Counted from the first letter of the stretch, positions 17,284-27,340 are shown. The stretch is DNA of 64,000 nt from UBA981 sp942490995 (GCA_942490995.1 CALOBG010000070.1:1-64000); one strand, 5' to 3'. Notes: a model not told the origin generated them from the letters alone. Numbers and translations are program-made.

Positions 17284-19692
17284 TCAATGATGTCGCAACA
17301 GATCGCCGTCGTCGTCAGCCTCCGCGCTGTCGTTCGCCACCGGCTCGGTTTTCGATTCGTCGATCACCAGTGGCTCAGGCAGACGTTGCAGCGCGATCGC
17401 GAACACTTCGTCTATCCAGCGAACCGGTTTGATGTCGAGGCCCTGCTTGATGTTGGCGGGGATCTCCGCCAGCTCGCGTTCGTTCTCCTGCGGAATGATG
17501 ACTTCCTTGATACCACCGCGCAATGCCGCGAGCAGCTTTTCCTTGAGTCCGCCGATCGGCAGCACTTCGCCGCGCAATGTGATCTCACCGGTCATGGCGA
17601 CGCTGCGCTTGACCGCGATTCCCGACAACGCCGAGACCATCGCGGTGCACATGCCGACACCGGCGCTGGGACCGTCTTTCGGGGTCGCCCCTTCCGGTAC
17701 ATGGAAATGTACGTCGTTGAGCTTGTAAAAATCGGGCTTGATGCCGAGTGACTGCGCCCGTGAGCGCACCACCGTCATCGCCGCCTTGATCGACTCCTGC
17801 ATAACGTCGCCGAGGCGACCGGTATAGATTTCCTTGCCTTTGCCCGGCACCACCACGGCTTCGATAGTCAGCAGATCGCCGCCGGTTTCCGTCCACGCCA
17901 ATCCCGTCACCTGCCCGACGCGGTCCTCGGAATCGGCCAGACCGTAGCGGAATTTCTTCACGCCGAGATACTTGTCCAGCGACTTGGCCGTCACGCTGAC
18001 CATTTTGTCGGTGGGTTTCTGCAGGATGTTTTTCACCACTTTGCGACAGATGGTGGAAATCTCGCGTTCGAGGCTGCGCACGCCGGCTTCGCGCGTGTAA
18101 TAGCGCACGATATCCCTGATCACACCTTCGGAGATCCTGATCTCGTCAGCACTCAAGCCGGTATTCTCGATCTGTTTAGGGATCAGATATTTCTGCGCGA
18201 TGCTCACCTTCTCGTCTTCGGTGTAGCCCGAGATGCGGATGACTTCCATACGATCGAGCAGCGGCGCCGGAATATTCAGGCTGTTGGCCGTGGTCACGAA
18301 CATCACATCGGACAGATCGTAATCAACTTCGAGGTAATGGTCGTTGAATGAATTGTTCTGTTCGGGATCGAGCACCTCGAGCAGGGCCGAGGCCGGATCG
18401 CCGCGGAAATCCATCGCCATCTTGTCGACTTCGTCGAGCAGAAACAGCGGGTTACGGGTTTCTATCTTGGCCATGTTCTGCAGGATCTTGCCCGGCAGCG
18501 AGCCAACATAAGTACGCCGGTGACCCCGGATCTCAGCTTCATCGCGAACGCCGCCCAGCGACATGCGCACAAACTTGCGGTTCGTCGCGCGCGCGATCGA
18601 ACGTCCGAGCGAGGTTTTGCCGACCCCGGGCGGGCCGACCAGGCACAGGATCGGGCCCTTCATTTTTTTCACACGCTGCTGGACCGCGAGGTACTCGAGG
18701 ATACGCTCCTTGACCTTCTCCAACCCGTAGTGATCGGCTTCGAGTATGTCCTGGGCGCGGTTCAGGTCGCGACTGATCTTGGAGCGCTTCTTCCACGGTA
18801 CCGACAGGATCCAGTCGATGTAGTTACGCACCACCGTCGCCTCGGCCGACATCGGCGACATCATGCGCAGTTTCTTGAGTTCGCCGTCGGCCTTGGTGCG
18901 TGCTTCCTTGTTCATGCCGGACTTGGCGATTTTACGCGCCAGTTCCTCGAACTCGTTGACGCCACCTTCGCCCTCGCCGAGTTCATTCTGAATGGCCTTC
19001 ATCTGCTCATTCAAATAATACTCGCGCTGACTTTTCTCCATCTGCTTCTTGACCCGTCCACGCAGGCGTTTCTCGACCTGCAACAGATCGATCTCGGCTT
19101 CCATCAAACGGATCAAATGTTCGAGACGCTCGCGCAGCGGCACGAGTTCCAGGACTTCCTGCTTGTCCTGGATCTTGATCGCCATGTGCGCGGCGATGGT
19201 GTCGGCCAGGCGTGACGGGTCGTCGATACTGGACAACGAGGAAATGATTTCCGGCGGTACCTTCTTGTTCAGCTTGACGTACTGATCAAACTGGTTCATC
19301 AGCGACCTGCTCAGCACTTCCGCTTCGCGCCCCGTCACGTCTTCGATATCGAGTTGTTCGACTTCGGCGGCATAGAGTTCGTCGGTTTCGGTAAACGACG
19401 CGATGCGCCCGCGATAGACGCCTTCGACCAGGACCTTGATGGTGCCGTCCGGCAGCTTCAGCAGTTGCAGAATGTTGGACACCGTACCAATGGAATAAAT
19501 GTCGCCCGGCTGCGGATTGTCGTCGCCGGGGTTCTTCTGCGCGACGAGCAGGATCTGCTTGCCAGCCTCCATCGCGCGCTCGAGGGCGACGATAGATTTG
19601 TCCCGGCCCACGAACAAGGGGATCACCATGTGCGGATATACAACGACATCGCGCAGCGGCAGTACGGCGAGTTCAGTGCTCGAATCACTCAT
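17284..19692 (-). CDS. lon: ATP-dependent protease Lon
   Basis: Cytosolic AAA+ serine protease degrading misfolded and regulatory proteins. About 802 aa. N-terminal substrate domain (LPLRDVVVYPHMVIPLFVGR), Walker A GPPGVGKTSLGRS, Walker B NPLFLLDEVDKM, and C-terminal peptidase domain with catalytic Ser in KDGPSAGVGM and Lys in GGLKEKLLAAL. The start is ATG 19692, preceded by AGGAGC; a longer frame reaches 19734. It is placed between clpX and hupB. Confidence 0.97.
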   Translation of the reverse strand: MSDSSTELAVLPLRDVVVYPHMVIPLFVGRDKSIVALERAMEAGKQILLVAQKNPGDDNPQPGDIYSIGTVSNILQLLKLPDGTIKVLVEGVYRGRIASFTETDELYAAEVEQLDIEDVTGREAEVLSRSLMNQFDQYVKLNKKVPPEIISSLSSIDDPSRLADTIAAHMAIKIQDKQEVLELVPLRERLEHLIRLMEAEIDLLQVEKRLRGRVKKQMEKSQREYYLNEQMKAIQNELGEGEGGVNEFEELARKIAKSGMNKEARTKADGELKKLRMMSPMSAEATVVRNYIDWILSVPWKKRSKISRDLNRAQDILEADHYGLEKVKERILEYLAVQQRVKKMKGPILCLVGPPGVGKTSLGRSIARATNRKFVRMSLGGVRDEAEIRGHRRTYVGSLPGKILQNMAKIETRNPLFLLDEVDKMAMDFRGDPASALLEVLDPEQNNSFNDHYLEVDYDLSDVMFVTTANSLNIPAPLLDRMEVIRISGYTEDEKVSIAQKYLIPKQIENTGLSADEIRISEGVIRDIVRYYTREAGVRSLEREISTICRKVVKNILQKPTDKMVSVTAKSLDKYLGVKKFRYGLADSEDRVGQVTGLAWTETGGDLLTIEAVVVPGKGKEIYTGRLGDVMQESIKAAMTVVRSRAQSLGIKPDFYKLNDVHFHVPEGATPKDGPSAGVGMCTAMVSALSGIAVKRSVAMTGEITLRGEVLPIGGLKEKLLAALRGGIKEVIIPQENERELAEIPANIKQGLDIKPVRWIDEVFAIALQRLPEPLVIDESKTEPVANDSAEADDDGDLLRHH

Positions 19693-19863
19693 GACAGAGA
19701 TGCTCCTGAAGCGGCCGCGCGCGTCGGCGCGCAAACCGCAAAAATGCGAAAAATGTGTTCGGCCGGCGCGCCAGGCGCGATGCTGGCGGGAATTTTAGCG
19801 ATAGTGTGGTGGGCGCCGAGGCAGCCGTGACTGCCGCGCGCGGTGCTGGACGTTTGCGGGCGC

Positions 19864-21141
19864 CTAGTCCGGCGCCGCTTTGGAAATTTCCGAACTTTCG
19901 TAGATAACAAGAGGGTTGGATTCTCCCTTGATTGAAGCTTCGTCCACGACCACCTTCGCTGCATTATTCAGCGACGGTAACTCATACATGGTGTCGAGCA
20001 GGCTTTGTTCAAGTATCGAGCGCAGTCCACGTGCGCCGGTCTTGCGTTCGACCGCGCGCAGGGCGACCGCGCGCAGCGCGTCTTCGCGGAACTCGAGCTC
20101 GCACTGCTCCATTTCAAACAGCTTGGCGTACTGTTTGGTCAACGCGTTCTTTGGTTCGACCAGGATCTGGATGAGTTGTTCCTCGTCGAGTTCGTCCAGC
20201 ACGGCAAAAACCGCCAGACGCCCGACGAATTCCGGGATCAGCCCGTAACGGATCAGATCTTCCGGCTCAACCTGGTGCAGCAGCTCGCCGGAGGTCTTTT
20301 TGTCGTCCTTGCTTTTGACCTCGGCGGAGAAACCGATGCCGCCTTTTTCCGAGCGGTCACGGATAATCTTGTCGAGCCCGGCAAACGCGCCGCCGCAGAT
20401 AAACAGGATATTGCTGGTATCGACCTGCAAAAACTCCTGCTGCGGGTGCTTGCGGCCACCCTGCGGCGGCACCGAAGCGACGGTGCCTTCGATGAGTTTC
20501 AGCAGTGCCTGCTGCACCCCTTCACCCGACACGTCGCGGGTGATCGAGGGATTGTCGGACTTGCGCGAAATCTTGTCGATTTCGTCAATGTAGACGATAC
20601 CGGTCTGCGCTTTTTCGACGTCGTAGTCGCACTTCTGCAATAGCTTCTGGATGATGTTTTCGACGTCCTCGCCAACGTAACCCGCTTCGGTCAGGGTCGT
20701 CGCGTCGGCGATCGTGAACGGCACGTTGAGCAGCCGCGCGAGGGTTTCCGCGAGCAGCGTTTTACCGCTGCCGGTGGGACCGATCAGCAGGACGTTGCTT
20801 TTGGCCAGTTCGACGTCGTTCTGCTTGACCCGCGTATCGAGGCGCTTGTAGTGGTTGTAGACCGCGACCGAGAGGATCTTCTTGGCCTGAGTCTGCCCGA
20901 TGACGTATTCGTCGAGGATCTGATTGATTTCGTGCGGAATCGGCAGTTTGCTGCCAACCCCTCCCGGCGCTTTTTCCTGGATCTCTTCGCGAATAATATC
21001 GTTGCATAGCTCCACGCATTCATCGCAGATGAATACCGATGGCCCTGCGATCAGCTTACGGACCTCGTGCTGGCTTTTGCCGCAGAAGGAACAGTACAGC
21101 AATCGATCGCCGTCGCCCTTGGAGTTCTTGCTATCACTCAT
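19864..21141 (-). CDS. clpX: ATP-dependent Clp protease ATP-binding subunit ClpX
   Basis: AAA+ unfoldase feeding ClpP. 425 aa, standard. N-terminal zinc-binding domain with Cys17, Cys20, Cys39 and Cys42 (YCSFCGKS, ICDECVELC), Walker A GPTGSGKTLLAETLA, Walker B IVYIDEIDKI, and the IGF-type ClpP-binding loop region near GGIGFSAEV. It begins 40 nt after clpP and is followed by lon. Confidence 0.97.
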   Translation of the reverse strand: MSDSKNSKGDGDRLLYCSFCGKSQHEVRKLIAGPSVFICDECVELCNDIIREEIQEKAPGGVGSKLPIPHEINQILDEYVIGQTQAKKILSVAVYNHYKRLDTRVKQNDVELAKSNVLLIGPTGSGKTLLAETLARLLNVPFTIADATTLTEAGYVGEDVENIIQKLLQKCDYDVEKAQTGIVYIDEIDKISRKSDNPSITRDVSGEGVQQALLKLIEGTVASVPPQGGRKHPQQEFLQVDTSNILFICGGAFAGLDKIIRDRSEKGGIGFSAEVKSKDDKKTSGELLHQVEPEDLIRYGLIPEFVGRLAVFAVLDELDEEQLIQILVEPKNALTKQYAKLFEMEQCELEFREDALRAVALRAVERKTGARGLRSILEQSLLDTMYELPSLNNAAKVVVDEASIKGESNPLVIYESSEISKAAPD

Positions 21142-21181
21142 CTCACAAGTCCTCGAGATCTCGCTCGTTTCATCCAGGTAC

Positions 21182-21832
21182 TCAGCTTGCTTTCGGCACG
21201 GTTTCGCGCTTTGACAACATCGCGTCGATGATACCGTACTCGACGGCTTCCTCGGCGCTCAGGAAACGATCCCGGTCGGTATCGTTGGCGATCTTTTCCA
21301 GATCCTGGCCGGTATGATGAGCGAGGATGTGGTTCAGACGCTCGCGGGCCTTGAGGATTTCCCTGGCGTGAATGTCGATGTCCGACGCCTGACCCTGGAA
21401 GCCACCCAGCGGCTGGTGGATCATGACGCGCGAATTCGGCAGTGCGTAGCGTTTCCCGGCCGCGCCGCCCGAGAGCAGCAGGGCCCCCATGCTGGCCGCC
21501 TGGCCGATGCACATCGTGCTCACATGCGGTTTGATGAACTGCATGGTGTCGTAAATCGCCAACCCGGCAGACACCGAGCCGCCCGGCGAGTTGATATAGA
21601 AGTGGATGTCCTTGTCGGGGTTTTCCGACTCCAGGAACAGCAGTTGCGCCACGATCACGTTGGCAACGTAGTCCTCGACCGGCCCGACCATGAAAATCAC
21701 CCGCTCCTTGAGCAGGCGCGAGTAAATATCGTAGGCGCGTTCGCCGCGCGCGGACTGCTCGACCACCATCGGTACGAGGTTCAGCGCCTGCGGGCCTTTG
21801 CCCATGGGGATATCAGAGTAATCTATGGACAT
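21182..21832 (-). CDS. clpP: ATP-dependent Clp protease proteolytic subunit ClpP
   Basis: Serine peptidase forming the ClpP tetradecamer. 216 aa. Catalytic Ser114 in GQAASMGALLL, His139 in VMIHQPLGG and Asp in NDTDRDRF; strand motif HFYINSPGGSV is intact. The start is ATG 21832, which overlaps the trigger-factor stop by one base (TGATG), so translation is coupled; a TTG one codon upstream is less likely. Partner ClpX is immediately downstream. Confidence 0.97.
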   Translation of the reverse strand: MSIDYSDIPMGKGPQALNLVPMVVEQSARGERAYDIYSRLLKERVIFMVGPVEDYVANVIVAQLLFLESENPDKDIHFYINSPGGSVSAGLAIYDTMQFIKPHVSTMCIGQAASMGALLLSGGAAGKRYALPNSRVMIHQPLGGFQGQASDIDIHAREILKARERLNHILAHHTGQDLEKIANDTDRDRFLSAEEAVEYGIIDAMLSKRETVPKAS

Positions 21833-23166
21833 CAAGTACTTGCCTCTACCTTGTCGTCAGTCTGCACCGGATTCATTAAAGCGTCAAACGAGATCGCGGT
21901 TTCGGTCACCGTAGCCTGCGACACGATCCAACTGACGGCCTGGTCTTCAAGACATAAGGCCTCAACCTGCTGCAATTGTTCCGGGTTGTCGTAATACCAT
22001 TTCACGACCGTGGCGGAATCTTCGTAGCTCGAAGCCATGTTTTCAATCATTTCGCGGACTTTATCCGGATCCGCGCGCAATTCGCCCTGCTTAACGATCT
22101 CGGCCATGATGAGGCCAAGCTTTACCCGCTGGCGGGCGCGCTCGCTGGCCGCGTTCGCAAAGGCCGCGGCGGAATCCTGCGGATTCAGCCCGCGCATCAT
22201 CATTTCGCGTGCCATCTGTTCGCGCAGGCGCTCCGCCTCGGAGCGGATCAGGCTCGCCGGGACCTCGAAATCGTTGGCTGACGCCAGTTTTTCCATGACG
22301 TCGTTATTGAAACGCTGGCGCAGGGCGCGTTCGCGCTCCTTTTCCATATTGGCGCGAATGTCGTTGCGGAAAGCCGTTACATCGCCGCCGGCAACACCGA
22401 ACTTGTCCATAAACTCGGCATTGATCTCCGGCCGGGCCGCTTCGCTGACCTGTTTGATCTCGATCACGAACCTGACCGGTTTGCCGGCCAGCGGCTCGTT
22501 GCGGTAGTCGTCCGGGAATTTCAGATCGAGTTCGACCCGTTCGCCGGCACGTTTGCCGCGCAGGCCGTCCTCGAACCCTTCGATCATCATGCCGCCGCCA
22601 AGTTCGAGGTCTACGTCCTCGCCGGAACCACCTTCGAACGGTTCGCCGTCGATGCTGCCGGTAAAACTGATGCTGAGCTTGTCGCCGTCCGCCGCGGCGC
22701 GCTCGACCGCGTTCCAGGATTTGTGCTGTTCACGCAGCTTCTCGATCATGTCGTCGATATCGGCTTCGGCGATTTCGCAGGTTTCGCGGGTGACCTTGAG
22801 ATCCGCCAGCGGGGCCAGTTCGATTTCGGGGAAAACCTCGAAAATCGCGGTATATTTCAGACCGTCGCCTGGCGCGCTGCTGACCGGTTCGATGACCGGC
22901 TGACCGGCCGGGCGCAGGGCCTCGCTGGTCATCGCCTCGCTGAAGCTGCTCTGCAGCACCTCGCCGACGATTTCGTCACGCACGCGCCGGCCATATAACT
23001 GGCGAACCACGGTCAGCGGCGCCTTGCCCTGGCGGAAACCGTCGATGCGCGCCGATTTACGCAGGTTTTCCAGGCGTGACTGGACCTCGCTTGCGATGCG
23101 GTCTTCCGGCACTTCAACGGTCATACGGCGCTCCAGCGCCGAGGATTTTTCAACGGAAATTTGCAT
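21832..23166 (-). CDS. tig: Trigger factor, ribosome-associated chaperone
   Basis: Binds near the ribosome exit tunnel and shields nascent chains. 444 aa. The ribosome-binding signature is present as GFRQGKAPLTVVRQLYG (canonical GFRxGKxP), followed by the FKBP-type PPIase domain (DGDKLSISFTGSIDGEPFEGG) and the helical C-terminal chaperone domain. First gene of tig-clpP-clpX-lon. A tRNA-Leu lies just upstream. Confidence 0.97.
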   Translation of the reverse strand: MQISVEKSSALERRMTVEVPEDRIASEVQSRLENLRKSARIDGFRQGKAPLTVVRQLYGRRVRDEIVGEVLQSSFSEAMTSEALRPAGQPVIEPVSSAPGDGLKYTAIFEVFPEIELAPLADLKVTRETCEIAEADIDDMIEKLREQHKSWNAVERAAADGDKLSISFTGSIDGEPFEGGSGEDVDLELGGGMMIEGFEDGLRGKRAGERVELDLKFPDDYRNEPLAGKPVRFVIEIKQVSEAARPEINAEFMDKFGVAGGDVTAFRNDIRANMEKERERALRQRFNNDVMEKLASANDFEVPASLIRSEAERLREQMAREMMMRGLNPQDSAAAFANAASERARQRVKLGLIMAEIVKQGELRADPDKVREMIENMASSYEDSATVVKWYYDNPEQLQQVEALCLEDQAVSWIVSQATVTETAISFDALMNPVQTDDKVEAST

Positions 23167-23241
23167 GAATGAGTCGTTCTGTCAGTAATCGCGGACCGGG
23201 CACTGCCGCGGACCGCAAGTTCGGTTAAACCTATATGGATT

Positions 23242-23326
<85 letters not shown>

Positions 23327-23543
23327 GGCCGCTGAACCATATCGTGTACGTTGGTCTTAATGCCTGTGTGAATTCGCAGACAGTGTCAGTGCCGGGGCCG
23401 GTCGTCTGTTACCGGCGCCAGCGCTTGCGGGTGGCCGCCATTATAGGTCCAGCCCGGACGTCTTGATAGCCCCGCGGCAACGCTGATACTGTGGCGAAGA
23501 TCCCGACTAAAGTCCCTGCCCCGAGGATTAGGAGACGCGACGC

Positions 23544-24041
23544 ATGCAAACCCTGGTGAAAGTTGTCCTGTTTACCGTCGCCGCGCTGGCCGCGGCCAAC
23601 GCCTCCGCGGTCACGGTTTTCGAGTGTGTCGATGCCGACGGCAACGCCTCGTTTCGCGACAAATGCCTGCCCGGTGAGAGCAAGAAGACCGAAAAACGGC
23701 TCACCGGCCTCGGCGGCCTGAAACCGACCAGCATCGACAAGGTCGTCGAAGCCAATCCCATCACCGTCTATACGGTGCCCGATTGCGATGCCTGCGATCT
23801 GGTCCGCCATGCCCTGAGCGGTCGCAATATTCCGTTTACGGACAAGGGCGTACAGGATAACGCCGAAATGCAGGAAGAGCTGAAATCGATCACCGGCGGC
23901 CTCACGGTGCCGGCCATGACCATCGGCGACCAGGTCCTCAAGGGCTACAGCCGCGACGCCATTGACAATGCCCTGGTCAGCGCCGGTTACCCGATCCTGA
24001 GCGATGAGGTGCCCCCGCCACCACCCGCCGAGGAGCCCTGA
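23544..24041 (+). CDS. Exported glutaredoxin-domain protein with DUF4124-like N-terminus
   Basis: A 165-aa envelope protein. A signal peptide ends near ANASA, followed by a short DUF4124-like module (VFECVDADGNASFRDKCLPG). The C-terminal half is a glutaredoxin fold (ITVYTVPDCDACDLVRHAL) with redox pair Cys81 and Cys84 (CDAC) and the cis-Pro segment LTVPAMTIGDQVLKGY, ending in a proline-rich tail. Likely a periplasmic thiol-disulfide protein; partner unknown. The gene precedes a SnoaL-like gene by 25 nt. Confidence 0.85.
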   Translation: MQTLVKVVLFTVAALAAANASAVTVFECVDADGNASFRDKCLPGESKKTEKRLTGLGGLKPTSIDKVVEANPITVYTVPDCDACDLVRHALSGRNIPFTDKGVQDNAEMQEELKSITGGLTVPAMTIGDQVLKGYSRDAIDNALVSAGYPILSDEVPPPPPAEEP

Positions 24042-24066
24042 GCGCACCGCCCGGTCGCGCGCAACC

Positions 24067-24495
24067 GTGTTTTTAACGTCGGACGAGGCCGAAGCGGCGT
24101 TCTATGCCGCCTTCAGCGCGGCCGATGTCGATGCCATGATGCGGGTGTGGGCGCCCGGCGTGGCGATCGCCTGTATTCATCCCGCCGGCCCGCGGCTCGA
24201 GGGCAGTGCGGCAATCCGCGCCAGCTGGGCGCACATCCTCGGCGATCCGGTACTGCGCGCATTCGAGCTGCGCGGGCAACTGATCCTGGGTGATGACGAA
24301 TTCCGCATCCATAGCGTGGAAGAAAACATCACCGTGCCGGGTACCGCTTTCGTCGCCCCGCCGGTACTCGCGACGAACGTCTACCAGCGACTCGACGACG
24401 GCTGGTACATGGTCCTCCACCATGGCGGTGTAGCACCCGCCCGGTTGCCGGCCCAGGCCGACACCTCCACCGCCAACGTCCGCCGCCTGCACTGA
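24067..24495 (+). CDS. SnoaL-like / NTF2-fold protein
   Basis: About 142 aa with an NTF2-like fold: helix SDEAEAAFYAAFSAADVDAMMRVW (family pattern 'yaAfnagDldamlalw'), central strands VAIACIHPAGPRLEGSAAIR, and C-terminal sheet NVYQRLDDGWYMVLHHG. Such proteins are often called calcineurin-like ketosteroid-isomerase relatives of unknown role. The start is GTG 24067; a longer frame to 24004 overlaps the previous gene and lacks homologous character. Confidence 0.75.
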   Translation: MFLTSDEAEAAFYAAFSAADVDAMMRVWAPGVAIACIHPAGPRLEGSAAIRASWAHILGDPVLRAFELRGQLILGDDEFRIHSVEENITVPGTAFVAPPVLATNVYQRLDDGWYMVLHHGGVAPARLPAQADTSTANVRRLH

Positions 24496-24512
24496 TCGGT
24501 CTCGACGGTCGG

Positions 24513-24705
24513 GTGGACAACGCCGTCCGCGTTATCCGCAGTAGCTATGTTCAAACCGGCGCGCAGACCGGCGAAAAGCGTCGCGAGGAATGCCGTGGGC
24601 AAGGCGTGCGCGAGACGAGGACCGGAGTTTACTGGCGTAAATGAGGACCGCAGGCGAGTGCACAACGCCGCCCACGGCATCCGCAGTAGCTTTTCGCCGG
24701 TCTGC
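24513..24705. repeat. Nested palindromic intergenic element
   Basis: An untranslated block between the SnoaL-like and kinase genes. A perfect 17-bp inverted repeat (24563-24579 with 24689-24705) encloses an 11-bp inverted repeat (24590-24600 with 24670-24680) and a central TTTAC-TGGC-GTAAA hairpin (24628-24641). Two 34-nt direct copies (24513-24546 and 24658-24691) differ at five positions. The whole can fold as a cruciform or long RNA hairpin. It resembles dispersed gammaproteobacterial palindromic elements; no protein is supported. Confidence 0.75.
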
Positions 24706-24760
24706 TAAAGGATCGAGGCGCCGCTGCCGCTCCCACTGACAGAGCATCCGGGAGCATCCG

Positions 24761-26544
24761 TTGAGTAGTCGGCCACATCGATCGGTTCTGCCCGAGCGCA
24801 TCGGGCGTTATGCCATCCTCAAGCTACTCGGCAAGGGCGGACAGGGTGTCGTGATGCTGGCCCACGACGACGAGCTCGGCCGCCAGGTCGCGATTAAACT
24901 GCTGCGCCACGATCCCGACCGCCGCCAGGAAAAACTCGTCACCGAGGCGCGCATCGTGTCGCGCCTGCAACACCCCAATATCGTCACCCTCTATGACGTC
25001 GGTACCTACAGCCAGCTGCCGTACCTGGTTTTTGAATTCATCGATGGCGAATCGCTCCAGGATCGCATTGCGAACTTCGGCAAGCTCGAGTTCGCCGACG
25101 CGATCATTTTAATGAGTCAGATCCTCGGCGGCGTCGCCTACCTGCACGAAAACGAAATCGTGCACCGCGACCTGAGCCCGGCGAATATCCTGCTCACCAG
25201 CGACGGCACGCCCAAGGTCACGGATTTCGGCATTTCGGTACTGCGCCAGCAGGCCGAGCAGCCGGAAGAATCTTATGCCGGCACGCTGCGCTACATGGCG
25301 CCGGAACCCTTCGCGCATCAGGTTCCGGGGCCGCCCTCGGACGTGTTTACCCTGGCCACCATTTTCTACGAAATGCTGACCGGAAAACGCCTGTACGTGG
25401 GCGAGAACCCCGGCGTGATCATCAACGAGATCCTCAACGGCGCGGCGCTTGATGTCGCTGCGTCGGACTCGATGTTCCAGCGCAGATCGCGGAGGTGTTC
25501 CTGCGCGCTACGCAACGCGCGGTAGCGGACCGCTACCCCAACGCGCGCGCCATGAAACTCAAGCTCGACGAGTATCGGCTACCGCGGGCAAACGATCCCG
25601 CCGCGGCCGACGGTGGACACAGCACCATCGAGTTTCTGCTGCGACGCATGACCTTCAAGCGCGGTTTTTCCTCGCTGTCTCAGCACGTCAGCGAGATTCT
25701 CGAAATCACCTCCGACGATTCGAACGCACCTGCCAGTCGCCTGGTGAATATTCTGGCCAAGGACGTGACCCTGAGTCAGCGCGTGCTGACCATGGCCAAC
25801 TCCGCCTACTACGGCAGCGCCGAGATCACCGCCCTGCCGCGCGCCATCGTCCTGCTCGGGCTGGACCAGGTGCGCATGTGCATCACCACCGCGCTGCTGA
25901 ACAGCAATTTCGAAGCCGGCTCCGAAATCCTGCGCGCGAGCCTGACCTGCTCGTTTCACGCCGCGATTCTGGGCAAGGCGATCGCACCTGCATTCGGCAT
26001 TCGCAATCGAGCCGACGCGTTTACCGCCGCGCTGTACCACAACCTCGGACGATTCCTGACCATCCATTACTTCGAAGACGAGTTCAACACCATCCGCGAA
26101 CTCGCCGCACAGAACCACAGCGATGAGCTCACCGAATCGCGCGCAGTACTAGGGGTGCCGTATCACGAGCTCGGCGCGGGCGTGGCGCAGCAGTGGAAGT
26201 TCTCGCAAGGCATCATCGCCGCGATGCGACCTTTGCCGCGCGGCACGATTGCCGAACTGGAAGACGACGACAATGCGCGACTGCGGATCTGCTGTGCTTA
26301 TGCCAATGCCGTCAGCCAGGTGGTCTGCGAACATGATGACCCCGACCACCGCGACATCGCGCTGGCCGAACTGGCCGGCAAAGTTGCGGCCGTCTGCACC
26401 CTGTCGCGGATCGAATTCGATGCCGCGCTGGGTGAATCGGCGAAACTGACCGGGCCGTACGCCAGACTCAATGGTCTGGACCGGTCGAAACATCCGGAAA
26501 TTGAACGACTGGTGACGTTTCAGACGCTGGCCGGCGCGGCCTGA
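24761..26544 (+). CDS. Serine/threonine protein kinase fused to HDOD domain, with one frameshift
   Basis: Signalling protein of about 594 aa when repaired. The N-terminal Hanks kinase has glycine loop LGKGGQGVVMLA, Lys in QVAIKLLR, catalytic HRDLSPANILL, DFGIS and the YMAPEPFAHQ activation end. The C-terminal HDOD domain reads LVNILAKDVTLSQRVLTMAN and LPRAIVLLGLDQVRM. The frame changes near 25469-25473: the kinase frame runs into a nonsense tail while the next frame gives VPAQIAEVFLRATQRAVADR, so one missing base restores one protein. The start TTG 24761 is the only reasonable initiator seen. HDOD proteins act in signalling and regulation; target unknown. Confidence 0.85.
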
Positions 26545-26721
26545 TTCGAACTAAATAGCCTTCGGAGAAGCCGGCGCAATTCACTTTGGATATCGTGTCT
26601 AAATCGTCCATAGGTAATACCCGTCCTAACGAGGCCGTAGAAAAAGTCCGACAGACCGAAAAGACGTGGCCGAAATTTTCATCCAAATCTCCGACGGGGT
26701 TTTTCTACACCCTCAACGGGT

Positions 26722-27021
26722 CTAACTGGTACGAGGTTCGAATTCGACCTTGATCGCATATCCGAGCACACGCGCATAATCTTCGATGGTAGCCAAGCGA
26801 GGTGAATTCTCCGAGCTCACACTTTCAAGGCGTGAAATATTGCTTTTCTTCGTGCCGAGCAGTTCGGCCATCTGTTCCTGGGTCAACCCGGCCTTTTTCC
26901 GCATCGCAATCATCTGACGCTTCATTTCATAGGCGGATGACAGAGCGTCGTACTCAGATTTAACCTCGGGGTTTTTCAGCGCTTTTTTGCGAAACTGATC
27001 AATGGTGGGACGTTTAATCAT
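26722..27021 (-). CDS. HigA-like antitoxin, XRE helix-turn-helix
   Basis: A 99-aa DNA-binding protein with an HTH of the XRE/Cro type at about residues 40-70 (KKAGLTQEQMAELLGTKKSNISRLES). It is the downstream partner of the toxin gene, overlapping it by 8 nt, the toxin-first order typical of higBA modules. It should neutralise the toxin and repress the shared promoter through the palindrome at 27347-27368. Confidence 0.88.
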   Translation of the reverse strand: MIKRPTIDQFRKKALKNPEVKSEYDALSSAYEMKRQMIAMRKKAGLTQEQMAELLGTKKSNISRLESVSSENSPRLATIEDYARVLGYAIKVEFEPRTS

Positions 27022-27340
27022 CCTGTATCTCCTTCATTCGCTTCAGCGCAGTGTTCATGTGGCGTTTGGGGATTTTGTTACCCTTTTTCACCACGGTAAT
27101 CAGCACCACCACTTCTTCGCTCTCGACCGTACAAAATACAGAGCGAGCTATCCCTTCCCTACCCTTCGCGCGAATTTCGAATAATCCGTTCCTCAATGGC
27201 GCGGTATGGGGTCGACCTAAATTCGGGCCAAACTCTTCAATTAATTCGGTTATGCGCAAGAAACTCGCCAAGATCCCGGCAGGCAAAGCCAAGGTGTCCG
27301 CTTCGACTCTCTCGCTGTAGAACGCAACCGTCCAAGTCAT
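27014..27340 (-). CDS. HigB/RelE-superfamily toxin (phage-derived Gp49-like type)
   Basis: A 108-aa basic protein of the RelE/HigB superfamily. Recognisable parts are LEEFGPNLGRP-type helix (LIEEFGPNLGRPHTAPLRNG), the strand GLFEIRAKGREGIARSVFC and the C-terminal VVKKGNKIPKRHMNTALKRM. Family members are ribosome-dependent mRNA interferases. It is the first gene of a two-gene operon with the HTH antitoxin and is preceded by a strong operator-promoter. Confidence 0.88.
   Translation of the reverse strand: MTWTVAFYSERVEADTLALPAGILASFLRITELIEEFGPNLGRPHTAPLRNGLFEIRAKGREGIARSVFCTVESEEVVVLITVVKKGNKIPKRHMNTALKRMKEIQDD

Noticed and set aside
26637..26708. GTAGAAAAA / TTTTTCTAC inverted repeat as a terminator or transposon end
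   Set aside because: Arms are only 9 bp with a 54-nt loop and no GC stem; not enough for either claim.
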